Source: Rosistilla ulvae
GTDB lineage: Bacteria; Planctomycetota; Planctomycetia; Pirellulales; Pirellulaceae
NCBI RefSeq assembly: GCF_007741475.1
Contig: NZ_CP036261.1
Coordinates: 6,387,798-6,451,797, forward strand
DNA length: 64,000 bases
Direction of reading: 5' to 3'
Position numbers and translations under genes: made by a program. The notes beneath the pieces are model-generated. The model was not told the DNA's origin and searched no databases. It saw only the letters and a list, made by a program, of their open reading frames with translations. Of this stretch, positions 1-10,034 are shown piece after piece (the stretch's first letter is position 1; every line of letters begins with the position of its first letter).

Positions 1-252
1 TACGTGATTGGAAACATCACATCGCCCATTGTCAGGGCCTCGGCGGAGGATAACGAGCTGGTCAGATTTGTCGGCCGGTTGATTGCTGTCGTCTTCCCGA
101 ACCTGAACACATTTAATGTTCAGGCGGCGGTCGACGCCGGAAATCCGATCCCGCCGATCTATCTCGCCGGTGCGTTCACCTACCTCGCCTGTTTCATGGT
201 CGTCGTACTGGTCGTCTCGCTGCTGTTGTTCGAAGACCGCGACCTCGCGTAG
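1..252 (+). CDS. ABC-2-like transporter permease, C-terminal part (5' end outside window)
   Basis: The reading frame is open from base 1 and ends at the TAG at 250-252, so only the last 83 residues are present and the start lies upstream. The visible part has a short polar stretch followed by a strongly hydrophobic segment (YLAGAFTYLACFMVVVLVVS) and a short charged tail ending EDRDLA. That is how ABC-2 type permeases end: a last membrane helix and a brief cytoplasmic tail. The family is inferred from this pattern alone; no ATPase gene is visible because the upstream DNA is missing. Another polytopic membrane protein would look the same. The gene converges on the minus-strand hrpA, with a short inverted repeat (286-293 with 303-310) in between. 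Confidence 0.6.
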   Translation, partial: YVIGNITSPIVRASAEDNELVRFVGRLIAVVFPNLNTFNVQAAVDAGNPIPPIYLAGAFTYLACFMVVVLVVSLLLFEDRDLA

Positions 253-367
253 TTCGACAGCGAAACGCAGCAATTCTAGAAACGCCTCCCGTGGCCCAGC
301 GTCACGGGAGCAGCGATCTCAGCGGCCCCGCGCCGCCATCCCAGCCGGTTGGCATGCACCGCCGTCT

Positions 368-3300
368 CTACGATTTGTCTAACTTGGCTCGCAATTTTCC
401 GAGCCGTTGGGGGGAGACTTTGATGGCGGTGCCGAGCGTTTGCGCGAACAGGCTCACTCGCAGTTCTTCGATCATCCAACGGTATTCGTCCAACACGGCG
501 CGGTCTACCGTGTACGATTCGGTGCGGCGGAAGTAGTCGTCTTGGAATGCGGCGACGATGTTGTGCGCGTCGCGATCGCGGTTGGCGGTCGAACTGAGCT
601 TCTCCAGCCGGACGCTGATCGCTTTGAGGTAGCGTGGGTATTGCTTCAGCGTTTCCATTCGCGTCGTCAACCAGAAGTCGTCGCGAAACAGCTCGCTCAA
701 CTGACGCTTGATGTCGTCGCGGACGTACGCCAGGTGACCCGCTTTGCACGCTTCCATCGACAACCGCACGCCGTGATAACTTTCGGCAAGCGGCCCCAGC
801 AGCTTGGCGATGTCTTGCGTTGCCATCGCGATCCGCTCGCCGCGGTTCTTGCGACGCGCTTCGAATTCGGACCGCGATCGAATCAACGGCAGGCGATCGA
901 CGAAGGCGATGTTGGCGATCAGATCCGCCAGCCCTTGCTTGATCGAATCGCCGGGGATCACGCGCGACAACTGGACCGCGGCCTGATCGAATCCCGGCAA
1001 CCAACGGACCTGTTTGTTGATCTCGCTACGGTCGGTCAGCGTGAACAGGCGGACCAGCCCACGCCGCATCTGGTGCTCCGCCGACGCTGCGTTGTCGACA
1101 AGTCGAACCGCCACCGAATCGCCTTGGTCGACAAGAGCCGGGAACAGCGTCACGCGCACGCCACCTCGCTCTCGCTCGACCCGTTCGGGCAGGTTGTCGA
1201 TCGTAAAGTCTTTTAAACCATCGACTTGCAACACGTCGTCGGGGACATCGACAACGCTCGCCATCGAACCGGGAGAGGCTTCGTCGTCGCCGATCACCTC
1301 CTGCCGCAGCTCCTGCAGGTCGCGGCCCTCTCCCAGCGGCTTGCCATCATCGTCGACGACGCGGATGTAAAATCCAACCGATTCGGGAAGCTTGCCGGGA
1401 TCGAAATCGGACGGGCTGATCGGGACTTCAGCGATCTCGGCCAGCCGCTGGCAAACGGTCGACATGAACGCGGTCTGACCCATCTGGTCGTCGAGCGATT
1501 CGATCACGCGTCGGGCGGTGTCGGCGGCGGGGACCAGGTTGCGGCGGATTCGTTTGGGGAGCGCTTTGATCATCGCGATCAGCTTCGTTTCGATCAGCCC
1601 AGGGACCAGCCAGCCGAGACGGTCGTCGGAGATCTGTCCCAACAGGACCTTGGGGATCGTTACCGTCACGCCGTCGTTGTCGGCCGAGGGATCGAAGTTG
1701 TACTGCAGCGGAAGCGAGGTCGGACCGACCTGCAAGTGATCGGGAAAAGCGTTCGGATCGAGCTTCTCGACAAGCCCCGGCAACAGGTCGGCCGGACGCA
1801 TGTAGAGCGATTGCGATTCGCCCGTATCCAACGGTTGGTCGAGCCATGCGACAAGATCCGATTCGCTCTGGCAGAGGTCGACCCAATCGGGGCGCGGCTG
1901 CTGTTCGTCAAACTTCTGCAGGCTGGACCGATCGACCACGTCGCTGGGCAGCTGAGCGTGATAGAAGTGTTCGACAATGTAATCGTCGACGATCAGATCG
2001 CGCCGCCGCGTTTTATGAGCCAGCTTGGCGATCACCTCTCGCAATTGTTGGTTGTGGGCGTAGAACTTCGCTCGCGTCACCAACTCTCCGGCGACCAAGC
2101 CTTCATCGATCAGCAGCCGCTGCGCTGTCTCGGGATCGATCGGCGCGAGGGCTTTGCGTCGTTTGACGACGATCGGCAGCCCAAACAACGAGACGCGTTC
2201 ATAACAAAACGCCGACTGGTCCTTGCGGCTCCAGAACGGATCGGCGTAGCTGCGTTTGACGAGGTGTTCGGCCAGCGGTTCCAGCCAGCCCGGATCGATG
2301 CGAGCCACGTTGCGGACAAATCGCTTCGACGTTTCGACAAGTTCCCCCGCGACGATCCATTTCGGTTTGCTCTCAAAAACGCCTGACCCCGGCCACAGGA
2401 AAAACTCCTGGTTGCCGATCCCGATGTATTGATGTTTCTCGCCAGCCATCGCCACGCCCGACAGCAAACCGGTCAGCAGCGATTGATGGATCGATGCGTA
2501 CAGGTTGTCGTCGACAGTCGCTTGATCGGGTTCGCAGGCATCCGTCACGCGGACGTTCGATAGGCCGTGTTCGCCATCGCCGCGTTCGCTTCCGCCGCGG
2601 CGACGCTTGCCCCGCTTGTCGGCTTGCTGGCGGCGAAGATCGGGAACCATCGCCTTCAACTGGCGATGGACATCGACCCATTCTCGCATCCGGCTGAGCC
2701 CCAGGAAGTTCGTTTGACAAGCTCGCGCCAAACGGTTCCGGCTGAGATCTTCCTGCAGGCCGCGGTAGAACCGCCAGATCCGCAGATAGCTCAGGAAATC
2801 GCTGCGTTGATCGACGAACTTTGCATGCGCCGCGTCGGCTGCTTGCTGCTTCTCCGGCGGCCGAATTCGTGGATCTTGCACCTCCAGTGCCGCCGCGATG
2901 ACAAGCATCTCCTGCAGGCAGCCCCTTTGGTCGGCTTCGACGATCATCCGTCCGACGCGTGGATCGACCGGCAGACTGCCCAGCACGCGGCCCATTTTCG
3001 TTAGCTCTCTCCGCTCGTCGATCGCTCCGATTTCGTGCAGCGTGCGAAAGCCTTCGCTGATCGATTCGGGGCGTGGCGCGTCGAGGAACGGGAACTCGTC
3101 GATCGATCCCAACCGCATCATCTTCGTCTGCAAGATCACCGATGCGAGGTTGGTACGGCGAATTTCCGGAGTCGTAAAGTGTTCGCGCGATTCGTAATCC
3201 GATTGATCGTATAGACGGATGCAAATACCGGGGCCGACGCGTCCACAGCGACCGGCGCGTTGGTCGGCGCTAGCTCGACTGACCGCTTCGACCGGCAGCC

Positions 3301-4462
3301 GTTGGACCTTGCTGCGTGGGCTGTAGCGGCTGATCCGAGCCGTTCCGGTATCGACGACGTAGCGGATTCCGGGGACGGTCAGCGAGGATTCGGCGACGTT
3401 GGTCGCCAGCACGATCCGCGGTTTGTTCGAACCGTGAAAGATCTTCTGCTGTTCGCTGGCGGGCAGCCGAGCGTATAGCGGCAGGATGTCGGTCCGGTTT
3501 TCGAGTCCTTGGCGGCGCAAGTGCCCGCCAAGATGGCGAGCGACTTCGCGGATGTCCCGTTCGGTGGGCAGGAAGACCAGCGTGTCGCCGACGCCATGCG
3601 CCCAGGCTTCATCGACGCCCGCCGCCACGTGCGCAGCGATCCCCTGGCCGCGATCGTCGCCGTTTTCGGACGACTGGAATGAGGGAAGGTATTGGATGTC
3701 GACGGGATAGCTGCGGCCTTCGACATTGACGATCGGTGCCGGACCGTGTTCGTCGCGGAAGTGATTGGCGAACCGCTCCGCGTCGATGGTTGCACTTGTA
3801 ATGATCAGCCGCAGGTCGGAACGTTTCTGCAGCAGCCGGCTGAAGATCCCCAGCAGGAAATCGATATTCAGCGATCGCTCGTGGGCTTCATCCAAGATGA
3901 TCGCATCGTATTGATCCAGGAAGCGATCGCTTTGCGTCTCGGCTAACAGAATTCCGTCGGTCATCAATTTGATCAACGACGTCGGAGCTGTCTGGTCGGC
4001 GAAGCGGATCTTATACCCGACCAATTGGCCGACCGACGTCCCCAGTTCTTCGGCGACGCGACTGGCGATCGAACGGGCGGCGATCCGCCGCGGTTGGGTG
4101 TGCCCGATCATCCCGCTGCGCCCCAGTCCGGCGTCCAGGCACATCTTCGGCAACTGGGTGCTCTTGCCGCTGCCGGTCTCGCCACAGACGATCACGGCGG
4201 GGCGGGTGCGGATCAATTCGACGATCGTGTCGCGCTGCGACGAGACCGGCAATTCCTCGGGGTAGGTGATCTGAGGGATCGAAGCGGCTCGCAGTTCGGC
4301 CAGCGCCACCGACTCCTCTAGTTGTTCACGGAACCGCTCGATTTGCTGGGGATCGTCGTTGACGTGGCTCAATTGCCGCAGTTGGCGTTGCAGGCGGAAA
4401 CGGTCGCTGCGCATCGCCTGGGCGATCCGTTGGTCGATGGCGGAGGTGTCGGGTGCTGGCAT
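368..4462 (-). CDS. hrpA: ATP-dependent RNA helicase HrpA (DEAH box)
   Basis: A full-length HrpA-type DEAH-box RNA helicase of 1364 residues, close to the roughly 1300 of the E. coli protein. The Walker A motif GETGSGKST lies at residues 94-102, DEAH at about 191-194 and the SAT motif near 220. Motif VI (QRAGRCGRVGPG) follows in the second RecA domain. Behind these come the helicase-associated and OB-like regions and the long HrpA C-terminal (DUF3418-type) region. HrpA unwinds RNA with ATP; in E. coli it acts in fimbrial mRNA processing and rescue of stalled ribosomes. The ATG at 4462 is kept because the N-terminus aligns with family length. Its start is 98 bp from the divergent SNF2 gene, so the two helicases share an upstream region. 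Confidence 0.97.
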   Translation of the reverse strand: MPAPDTSAIDQRIAQAMRSDRFRLQRQLRQLSHVNDDPQQIERFREQLEESVALAELRAASIPQITYPEELPVSSQRDTIVELIRTRPAVIVCGETGSGKSTQLPKMCLDAGLGRSGMIGHTQPRRIAARSIASRVAEELGTSVGQLVGYKIRFADQTAPTSLIKLMTDGILLAETQSDRFLDQYDAIILDEAHERSLNIDFLLGIFSRLLQKRSDLRLIITSATIDAERFANHFRDEHGPAPIVNVEGRSYPVDIQYLPSFQSSENGDDRGQGIAAHVAAGVDEAWAHGVGDTLVFLPTERDIREVARHLGGHLRRQGLENRTDILPLYARLPASEQQKIFHGSNKPRIVLATNVAESSLTVPGIRYVVDTGTARISRYSPRSKVQRLPVEAVSRASADQRAGRCGRVGPGICIRLYDQSDYESREHFTTPEIRRTNLASVILQTKMMRLGSIDEFPFLDAPRPESISEGFRTLHEIGAIDERRELTKMGRVLGSLPVDPRVGRMIVEADQRGCLQEMLVIAAALEVQDPRIRPPEKQQAADAAHAKFVDQRSDFLSYLRIWRFYRGLQEDLSRNRLARACQTNFLGLSRMREWVDVHRQLKAMVPDLRRQQADKRGKRRRGGSERGDGEHGLSNVRVTDACEPDQATVDDNLYASIHQSLLTGLLSGVAMAGEKHQYIGIGNQEFFLWPGSGVFESKPKWIVAGELVETSKRFVRNVARIDPGWLEPLAEHLVKRSYADPFWSRKDQSAFCYERVSLFGLPIVVKRRKALAPIDPETAQRLLIDEGLVAGELVTRAKFYAHNQQLREVIAKLAHKTRRRDLIVDDYIVEHFYHAQLPSDVVDRSSLQKFDEQQPRPDWVDLCQSESDLVAWLDQPLDTGESQSLYMRPADLLPGLVEKLDPNAFPDHLQVGPTSLPLQYNFDPSADNDGVTVTIPKVLLGQISDDRLGWLVPGLIETKLIAMIKALPKRIRRNLVPAADTARRVIESLDDQMGQTAFMSTVCQRLAEIAEVPISPSDFDPGKLPESVGFYIRVVDDDGKPLGEGRDLQELRQEVIGDDEASPGSMASVVDVPDDVLQVDGLKDFTIDNLPERVERERGGVRVTLFPALVDQGDSVAVRLVDNAASAEHQMRRGLVRLFTLTDRSEINKQVRWLPGFDQAAVQLSRVIPGDSIKQGLADLIANIAFVDRLPLIRSRSEFEARRKNRGERIAMATQDIAKLLGPLAESYHGVRLSMEACKAGHLAYVRDDIKRQLSELFRDDFWLTTRMETLKQYPRYLKAISVRLEKLSSTANRDRDAHNIVAAFQDDYFRRTESYTVDRAVLDEYRWMIEELRVSLFAQTLGTAIKVSPQRLGKLRAKLDKS

Positions 4463-4560
4463 GGAATGTTAGCGGGAGTGTGCTTCGGTCGCGAAACAGG
4501 CTGCGGTATGATAGGAGAAGACGGGGTATTCGAAAGTTCACTTGCGATACAGACCAAGGC

Positions 4561-7500
4561 ATGGAAGCAATATTTTCTCAACGCTGTCAATCGGAATTTA
4601 ATCGCGGCGACCGTCAACGTGGCGAGGAATACCAAGCCGGCGGTGCGGTGAACATCCTGGAACTGGGAACGCTTGGGGTACGGGCGGTCGTCAGCGGACC
4701 GGAACACGATTATGGCGTTCTGATCGATCTCGAAGAGGCTGGCGACGACGTTCTGTTCGTCAAATGCACCTGCCCAAGATTCGCCTCAGGTTACCTGTGC
4801 AAGCACATCTGGGCAACGATCTTAGAACTCGATCGCGTGCAAGACGCTCGACTCCGCGGCCGAGGGGCGTTTGAGATCGATGAATCCGACATGGAGGATT
4901 TCGAGATCGGGGAGCCGTTGGAGGTCTCGAACTACCAGCCGACGCAGCCGGCTTTGATGACGCCGCAGGGGAAACCGGCACCGGCTTGGCTGAAGCAATT
5001 GCATGTCGCGGCGCAGATCGCGTCGGTCAAAGCCCCTGCGATCGTGGCCCCGCCGCGACCGGTGGAGACTGGGCAGCGGAGTCGTCACGAATTTTTAATC
5101 AGTCTGGCCGACCAAGCGAATTCGTCGAGCATCGATCTGCAGTTGATGCGGTCGACGCAGAACATGCGGGGGCAGTGGAGCGAGCCGCAGCCGGCGCGGA
5201 TCTCGCGCGCCGAGACGGTTCGTTTGCGCGATGCGGACGAGCAGCGGATCTTTGCGATGCTGCAGTGGGAGTCCGATTTCCAAACCACCGCCGCCGATCG
5301 TCGCACGGCGGGAGCGACGCGGTTTCGGATCCATCCGCATCTGGTCGAAGAGACGTTGGCGGAGCTGTGCGGATCGCAGCGGCTGTTCTGGACGCTCGAC
5401 GTCGCGTCGCAGAAAAGCGAACGGACGCCGATCGTTCACGGGACGGGAGCCGCTTGGGATTTTGCCGTCTCGCTGGCTCCCACCGACTCCGCGACCGCAA
5501 AGCCCAACGGAAAACGGGGACGAGCAAAGACGAAGGCGATGCTGGCGGTGATGCCTCGGTTGGAACGCGCCGCGGAAGAGGGGCCCGAGCATCGCGAGAT
5601 TGGCCGCGTGATGGCGGTCTGCGATTCGGGAGTCCTGTTGATGGACGATTGCATCGCCGCGATCGATCCCAAGGTCGCATCGTGGGTTCGCGGTTGGCAG
5701 CGGATCGGCGATCTGCAGTTGCCCCACGACGAGATCGGGACCTTTTTAGAAGCCTTCTTTTCGGCTCTCGAACCGCCGCGGTTGGAGCTCGCCGAATCGT
5801 TGGACGTATCGATCGCGAAGGGGAAGCCGCAACCGAAGCTGACGCTTTCGCCGCCCGACGACGAACATCGCACCTACCATTTGGTGGCTGCGGTTTCGAT
5901 GCTCTACGGAGATCGGGAGGTTCAGGTCGACGATCACACGAAGGTCGTTTGGGATGAAGCGTCGCGCGTCCTGATGACCCGCGATGCCGATCTCGAAATC
6001 GCAGCGATCCAGACGTTAAGGGAATGCAATTTTCGCGAACACTACCCGCGGTACCGCGGAACGGAGCTGCGAATTTCGCGCTGGTCGCTGCCTCCCGCGG
6101 TGATCAAGTTGACAGGACGAGGTTGGTTGGTCGTTGCCGAGGGGCAACGGATGCGATCGCCCGGCGAATTTTATATGGAGGTCTCCAGCGGCGAAGACTG
6201 GTTCGATCTGAAGGCTCACGTCCAGTTCGATGGCATGGCGGTCACGCTGCCAACGCTGCTGCGGGCGCTGAAGCAGAGGCAAGCGTATGTCGTCCTGGAC
6301 GACGGCAGCCACGGCGTGCTGCCCGAAGAGTGGCTGAACCAATTTGTGGAGCTCTCCAAGGCCGGCCGGATGGAAGGGGATAGCGTTCGCTACCGCCGCA
6401 ACCAGGCCCTGTTGTTGGATATGTTGTTAGCCGACCAGGAGAACGTGAAGACCGATCGTTCGTACAACGCTTGGTGCAAGCGGATGCGTTCGTTTTCCGG
6501 GGTCAAGCCGGCCGATGCACCTCGCGGTTTTCAGGGCGAACTGCGGGAGTACCAGAAGGACGGACTCGGTTGGTTGAATTTCCTCCGCGACTTCCAGTTT
6601 GGCGGTTGCTTGGCCGACGACATGGGGTTGGGCAAAACGATTCAGGTCTTGGCGCTGTTGCAGACGCGGCGGCTGGCGCGGCCCAAAGCTGGCCAGACGC
6701 GAAAGCCTTCGCTGGCGGTTGTCCCCAAGAGTTTGATCTTCAACTGGATCGCCGAAGCTAAGAAGTTTGCCCCGCGTCTGAACATCATCGACTACACCGG
6801 AAACCAACGCGCCGCGCTGCTCGATCGTTTGGGATCGGCTGATCTGGTGCTGACTACTTATGGAACGCTGCGTCGCGACGTCGAACAACTGACGTCGCTT
6901 CAGTTCGATTACGCGATCCTCGACGAAGCTCAAGCGATCAAAAATCCGAACAGTCAATCGGCTAAGGCGGCGCGGTTGATCGACGCCGATCATCGTTTGG
7001 CGATGACTGGTACGCCGGTGGAGAATCATTTGGGAGACCTCTGGTCGCTACTGGAGTTCCTGAATCCGGGAATGCTTGGCAAGCTGTCGGTCGCTCAATT
7101 CGCCAACGAAGAAGCGGGCAGCCAGCGGTTGGCGGGACTGACCAATGCGTTGCAGCCTTTCATTTTGCGGCGGACCAAAGAGCAGGTGTTGACGGAGTTG
7201 CCCGAGAAGAGCGAGCAGACGTTGTACTGCGACATGACGCCCAAGCAACATAAGCTGTACGACGAATTGCGATCGCACTACCGCCAGCATCTGACGGGTG
7301 TGGTGGAAGAGTTGGGGCTGAAGCGTTCGAAGATGCATGTGCTCGAGGCGCTGTTGCGTCTGCGTCAGACGGCCTGCGATCCGCGTTTGGTCGACGGCGA
7401 TCAAGCGGCTCACGGCGTGAAGATCGGTCGCTTGATGGAACAGTTGCATGAGGTGACGGCCGAGGGGCACAAGGCGCTCGTCTTTTCGCAGTTCACAAGT

Positions 7501-7920
7501 CTGCTGGCCTTGGTTCGCAAGGAGCTGGATAAGCACGGGATCGTTTACGAATATCTCGACGGCAAAACGACTCGCCGGAACGAACATGTGCAGCGGTTCC
7601 AGGAGGACCCGGCCTGCCAAGTCTTCTTGATCAGTCTCAAAGCGGGCGGGCACGGATTGAATCTGACAGCCGCTGACTACGTCTATATCCTCGACCCGTG
7701 GTGGAATCCGGCGGTGGAGGCCCAGGCGATCGACCGGGCGCACCGGATGGGACAGACCAAACCGGTCCTCGCGTATCGGTTGATCTGTCGCAATACCGTG
7801 GAGGAGAAGATCGTGCACTTGCAGGAGCACAAGCGAGAGTTGGCTGAAGCTGTCGTGACCGCCAACGGCAGCCTGATCAGCCAAATGTCGCTCGACGACC
7901 TGAAGATGCTGTTCGAATAA
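4561..7920 (+). CDS. SWI2/SNF2-family helicase with N-terminal SWIM zinc finger
   Basis: A protein of 1119 residues. An N-terminal SWIM zinc finger reads CTC at 69-71, then C80 and H82 (CxCx8CxH). A long central region of the type found in bacterial SNF2 proteins follows, then the SNF2 ATPase: DDMGLGKT near residue 686, DEAQ near 790, TGTPVENHLGDLWSL after it, and the helicase C domain ending in DRAHRMGQT near 1057. Bacterial members are DNA-dependent ATPases thought to remodel protein-DNA or RNA polymerase complexes; the substrate here is unknown. An in-frame start exists upstream at 4453, but it would add 36 basic low-complexity residues and overlap hrpA, so the ATG at 4561 is preferred. 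The gene is divergent from hrpA. Confidence 0.92.
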   Translation: MEAIFSQRCQSEFNRGDRQRGEEYQAGGAVNILELGTLGVRAVVSGPEHDYGVLIDLEEAGDDVLFVKCTCPRFASGYLCKHIWATILELDRVQDARLRGRGAFEIDESDMEDFEIGEPLEVSNYQPTQPALMTPQGKPAPAWLKQLHVAAQIASVKAPAIVAPPRPVETGQRSRHEFLISLADQANSSSIDLQLMRSTQNMRGQWSEPQPARISRAETVRLRDADEQRIFAMLQWESDFQTTAADRRTAGATRFRIHPHLVEETLAELCGSQRLFWTLDVASQKSERTPIVHGTGAAWDFAVSLAPTDSATAKPNGKRGRAKTKAMLAVMPRLERAAEEGPEHREIGRVMAVCDSGVLLMDDCIAAIDPKVASWVRGWQRIGDLQLPHDEIGTFLEAFFSALEPPRLELAESLDVSIAKGKPQPKLTLSPPDDEHRTYHLVAAVSMLYGDREVQVDDHTKVVWDEASRVLMTRDADLEIAAIQTLRECNFREHYPRYRGTELRISRWSLPPAVIKLTGRGWLVVAEGQRMRSPGEFYMEVSSGEDWFDLKAHVQFDGMAVTLPTLLRALKQRQAYVVLDDGSHGVLPEEWLNQFVELSKAGRMEGDSVRYRRNQALLLDMLLADQENVKTDRSYNAWCKRMRSFSGVKPADAPRGFQGELREYQKDGLGWLNFLRDFQFGGCLADDMGLGKTIQVLALLQTRRLARPKAGQTRKPSLAVVPKSLIFNWIAEAKKFAPRLNIIDYTGNQRAALLDRLGSADLVLTTYGTLRRDVEQLTSLQFDYAILDEAQAIKNPNSQSAKAARLIDADHRLAMTGTPVENHLGDLWSLLEFLNPGMLGKLSVAQFANEEAGSQRLAGLTNALQPFILRRTKEQVLTELPEKSEQTLYCDMTPKQHKLYDELRSHYRQHLTGVVEELGLKRSKMHVLEALLRLRQTACDPRLVDGDQAAHGVKIGRLMEQLHEVTAEGHKALVFSQFTSLLALVRKELDKHGIVYEYLDGKTTRRNEHVQRFQEDPACQVFLISLKAGGHGLNLTAADYVYILDPWWNPAVEAQAIDRAHRMGQTKPVLAYRLICRNTVEEKIVHLQEHKRELAEAVVTANGSLISQMSLDDLKMLFE

Positions 7921-7937
7921 CGGCGACACAGTCGCCG
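7921..7937 (+). terminator. short hairpin directly after the SNF2 stop codon
   Basis: CGGCGAC and GTCGCCG form a perfect 7-bp stem with a 3-nt loop immediately after the TAA. There is no T-tract, so this is at best a weak terminator or a transcript-end stabiliser between two convergent genes. Confidence 0.3.
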
Positions 7938-7998
7938 GTCGAAGCCCTCGCACGAGCGAGCGGGCTTAGGGAAAGCATGCGGTCGGTAGATGCCGTCG

Positions 7999-8817
7999 TT
8001 ATCGGATCGCCAGCGGGATCGAATCGGAGCTTGGGTGTCGTTGGTTGATGAAGACCATCTGGTCCCCCGACTCGGCGACACGCAGTTCGGTCGTTTCCCC
8101 CGAACGCACTTTGGTGACAGCGATTGCGGACTGGTGCTTCTGCCCTGGCAACTTGAGTTCGATCTGGTAATCGTATTCTTGGTCCATCGCATCGACGGGG
8201 ATCCGATAACGACGCAAGGCACCACGAGCGGTCATCTTGGTCCCCAACAGATAGATCTCCGCATCGATCGGAACATCGCGAAGCACCAGGAAAGCATGCT
8301 TGGGGGCCGAAGCGGCGATCCGCGACTGGACGGGCGTAGAAGGGGAATGTTGCGTCGTTGTCGGCGGCGTGTGGAGGTGATGATGTTCCTGTGGGGTCCC
8401 CTCCAAAACTGATTCGCCATCGTCGCCGAATTCGGGAACGATCACCTCGCGAGGAAAGGCTTCTTTCGGTGCGGGGATCGGCTCGGGCGTCGCATAAGTC
8501 GGTTGATGGATCACCTCGGTCGCGGGCATCACCCATCCACCGGCTGATCCAGCGCTGGTGTACGACCCGCCACTGCCACCGGTGCTGCCAAAGGAGGCGC
8601 CGTTGCTGACAACGGTGGAGCAGGAGGTTGTCGGGCAACAGCGGACGATCGGCGTACCACAGCTGCCGTACGATCCACCCCACGATGCCGATCGGCTTGC
8701 ACCGCATCGGGCCATAAGTTTCTTGAGCAGCCGACCGCGAGCCGAAGCGTCGTCGGCAACCCATGCAAAGACGACACTTAACGCAGCAATAAAAATCAGC
8801 AGCGATCGAATCGGCAT
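7999..8817 (-). CDS. secreted TIGR03000-domain protein
   Basis: A 272-residue exported protein. The start at 8817 is chosen because a strong Shine-Dalgarno sequence (GAAGGAGAA) precedes it and a clear signal peptide follows (MPIRSLLIFIAALSVVFAWV). The region after the signal is rich in Ser, Gly and Cys, followed by a Pro/Glu/His-rich linker. The C-terminal portion carries the planctomycete-specific TIGR03000 pattern: DVPIDAEIYLLG, then a conserved Arg-rich turn and DYQIELKLPG. TIGR03000 proteins are small beta-rich domains of unknown function seen almost only in planctomycetes. The gene is convergent with the SNF2 gene. Cell envelope location is inferred from the signal peptide; no enzymatic motif is visible. 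Confidence 0.8.
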   Translation of the reverse strand: MPIRSLLIFIAALSVVFAWVADDASARGRLLKKLMARCGASRSASWGGSYGSCGTPIVRCCPTTSCSTVVSNGASFGSTGGSGGSYTSAGSAGGWVMPATEVIHQPTYATPEPIPAPKEAFPREVIVPEFGDDGESVLEGTPQEHHHLHTPPTTTQHSPSTPVQSRIAASAPKHAFLVLRDVPIDAEIYLLGTKMTARGALRRYRIPVDAMDQEYDYQIELKLPGQKHQSAIAVTKVRSGETTELRVAESGDQMVFINQRHPSSDSIPLAIR

Positions 8818-8937
8818 GCGATTCTCCTTCGGAAGTCCTGGAAATTCTACGAATGACCCTCTAAAAGCCCTGGATCCCCCAGAGTGTAAAGGGGGGCCTG
8901 TTCCCGATGCAAGCAACGGGCATGAGAAAAATTGGAG

Positions 8938-8962
8938 CCCAAGAGGTGGTTGCCCCTCTGGG
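8938..8962 (-). terminator. Rho-independent terminator of the 220-residue secreted protein gene
   Basis: On the minus strand the sequence folds as CCCA-GAGG paired with CCTC-TGGG, with one bulged base. Five T residues (8931-8927) follow a few bases later. It lies just downstream of the stop codon at 8987 and upstream of the TIGR03000 gene, so it would separate the two transcripts. Confidence 0.5.
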
Positions 8963-8986
8963 TAGGGGAGAGAACTTCGTCTGAAC

Positions 8987-9649
8987 CTATTGTTTGGCGA
9001 GCGCACTGGCGCGCGGTGGTTTGGCACGACTGCTCGTTTCGTCCTTGGTTTCCACCAACGTCCATCGCGAGCCGGCTAACAGATCCAGCGATTTCCAGCT
9101 GAGGTTCTTGCGGAAATAGATTGAAGCGAGGTTGGCACCGTTGACCTCGGATTTCCCCCAGCTGGTTTGGATCAACAGACTGCGGATGTCGACTTGTCCG
9201 CTGACCATGTCGCCATTGTGTAGGACGACGGTCGTGGTGTCGGTCGCCGAGCGAGCTAGCCGAATCCCTAGCACCTCGGCCAGGGGAATCGAAGCTGGGC
9301 CAAACGCCGTCTGCAGCTCCAGGTCACCGATATCGAGCAATTCGCCATTGAGAACGCGATCGTCGTCGATCAATTCGATCACAATCTGAAGGCCCGAATC
9401 GGCAGCGATCGGTTCCGGGATCGGCTCCGCAACCGGTTCGACCATCGGTTCCGCAATCGGCTGGACCGTCGGCGACTCTGCTTCGTCGGCTTCGGGTTGC
9501 TGCACGGGAACGGTTGGCAGGGCAACTTCAGGATCCCGGGTAGGAGTCCCTTCGATGCGCTTGATCGGCTGGGCCGACTCTTCTTGGGCTGCCAAGATTG
9601 GACAGATCAGAACCAAGGCAAAGAACGCATGCAGACGCGGAATGTTCAC
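8987..9649 (-). CDS. secreted protein with Glu-Pro repeat linker, function unknown
   Basis: I do not recognise a named family. The chosen start is the GTG at 9649. It has an AGAGG ribosome binding site and opens directly into a signal peptide (NIPRLHAFFALVLICPILAA). An in-frame TTG at 9712 would place 21 polar residues before the signal. The mature protein of about 200 residues has a linker built from repeats of the type EPMVEPVAEPIPEPIA. A beta-rich C-terminal half follows (VIELIDDDRVLNGELLDIGDL onwards, then WGKSEVNGANLASIYF), resembling small planctomycete secreted proteins with LSm- or SH3-like folds. A structural or envelope role is only a guess. Its terminator lies at 8938-8962. Confidence 0.65.
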   Translation of the reverse strand: MNIPRLHAFFALVLICPILAAQEESAQPIKRIEGTPTRDPEVALPTVPVQQPEADEAESPTVQPIAEPMVEPVAEPIPEPIAADSGLQIVIELIDDDRVLNGELLDIGDLELQTAFGPASIPLAEVLGIRLARSATDTTTVVLHNGDMVSGQVDIRSLLIQTSWGKSEVNGANLASIYFRKNLSWKSLDLLAGSRWTLVETKDETSSRAKPPRASALAKQ

Positions 9650-10034
9650 TGGTGAAGCCTCTGAATAGATAGCGAGAATAGGACGATTCGGGTCAGTTGC
9701 AGACGATATCAATGCGGCATCGCCATGTCAAACAGGAAGGCCTGGAGCAAATAGGCAACGCCCCCAGGGCGACGGAAGACAATTGATCGGGGCGCCGATG
9801 TGCCGCGTGCCGATTTGTTGGCAGACCTCATCACGTGCCGTTCGATACATCGATGTTCTCGGCTCGTCGGTGACTGTCGCCTGCTGGGTGTTGCTGAATA
9901 ATGAAAATTGGATTCACCTGAAATTCCTGGCGGGCGATTGTTTGAAACGCATGTGGCCACGGATTATGCTGAACGGTCGGGGCGGCACGCTCTAGAAATC
10001 AACTCTTATTAATGACCGGGAGTCAGCCAACGCC
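9650..10034. other. intergenic region without a supported gene
   Basis: These 385 bases separate two divergently transcribed genes and should hold both promoters. A minus-strand reading frame of about 80 codons is open here, but it is Arg/Ser-rich, lacks a ribosome binding site and matches no family pattern, so I treat it as chance. The sequence becomes noticeably AT-richer just before 10035, as expected for a promoter region. Confidence 0.5.

Noticed and set aside
407-1216. Long plus-strand open frames opposite hrpA (also 1226-2386)
   Set aside because: They mirror the codon pattern of hrpA on the other strand, lack ribosome binding sites and read as Arg/Asp/Val-rich nonsense, a common effect in GC-rich DNA.
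9709-9960. 83-codon minus-strand frame in the gap before the helix-turn-helix gene
   Set aside because: Basic, low-information sequence, no ribosome binding site, no recognisable domain.
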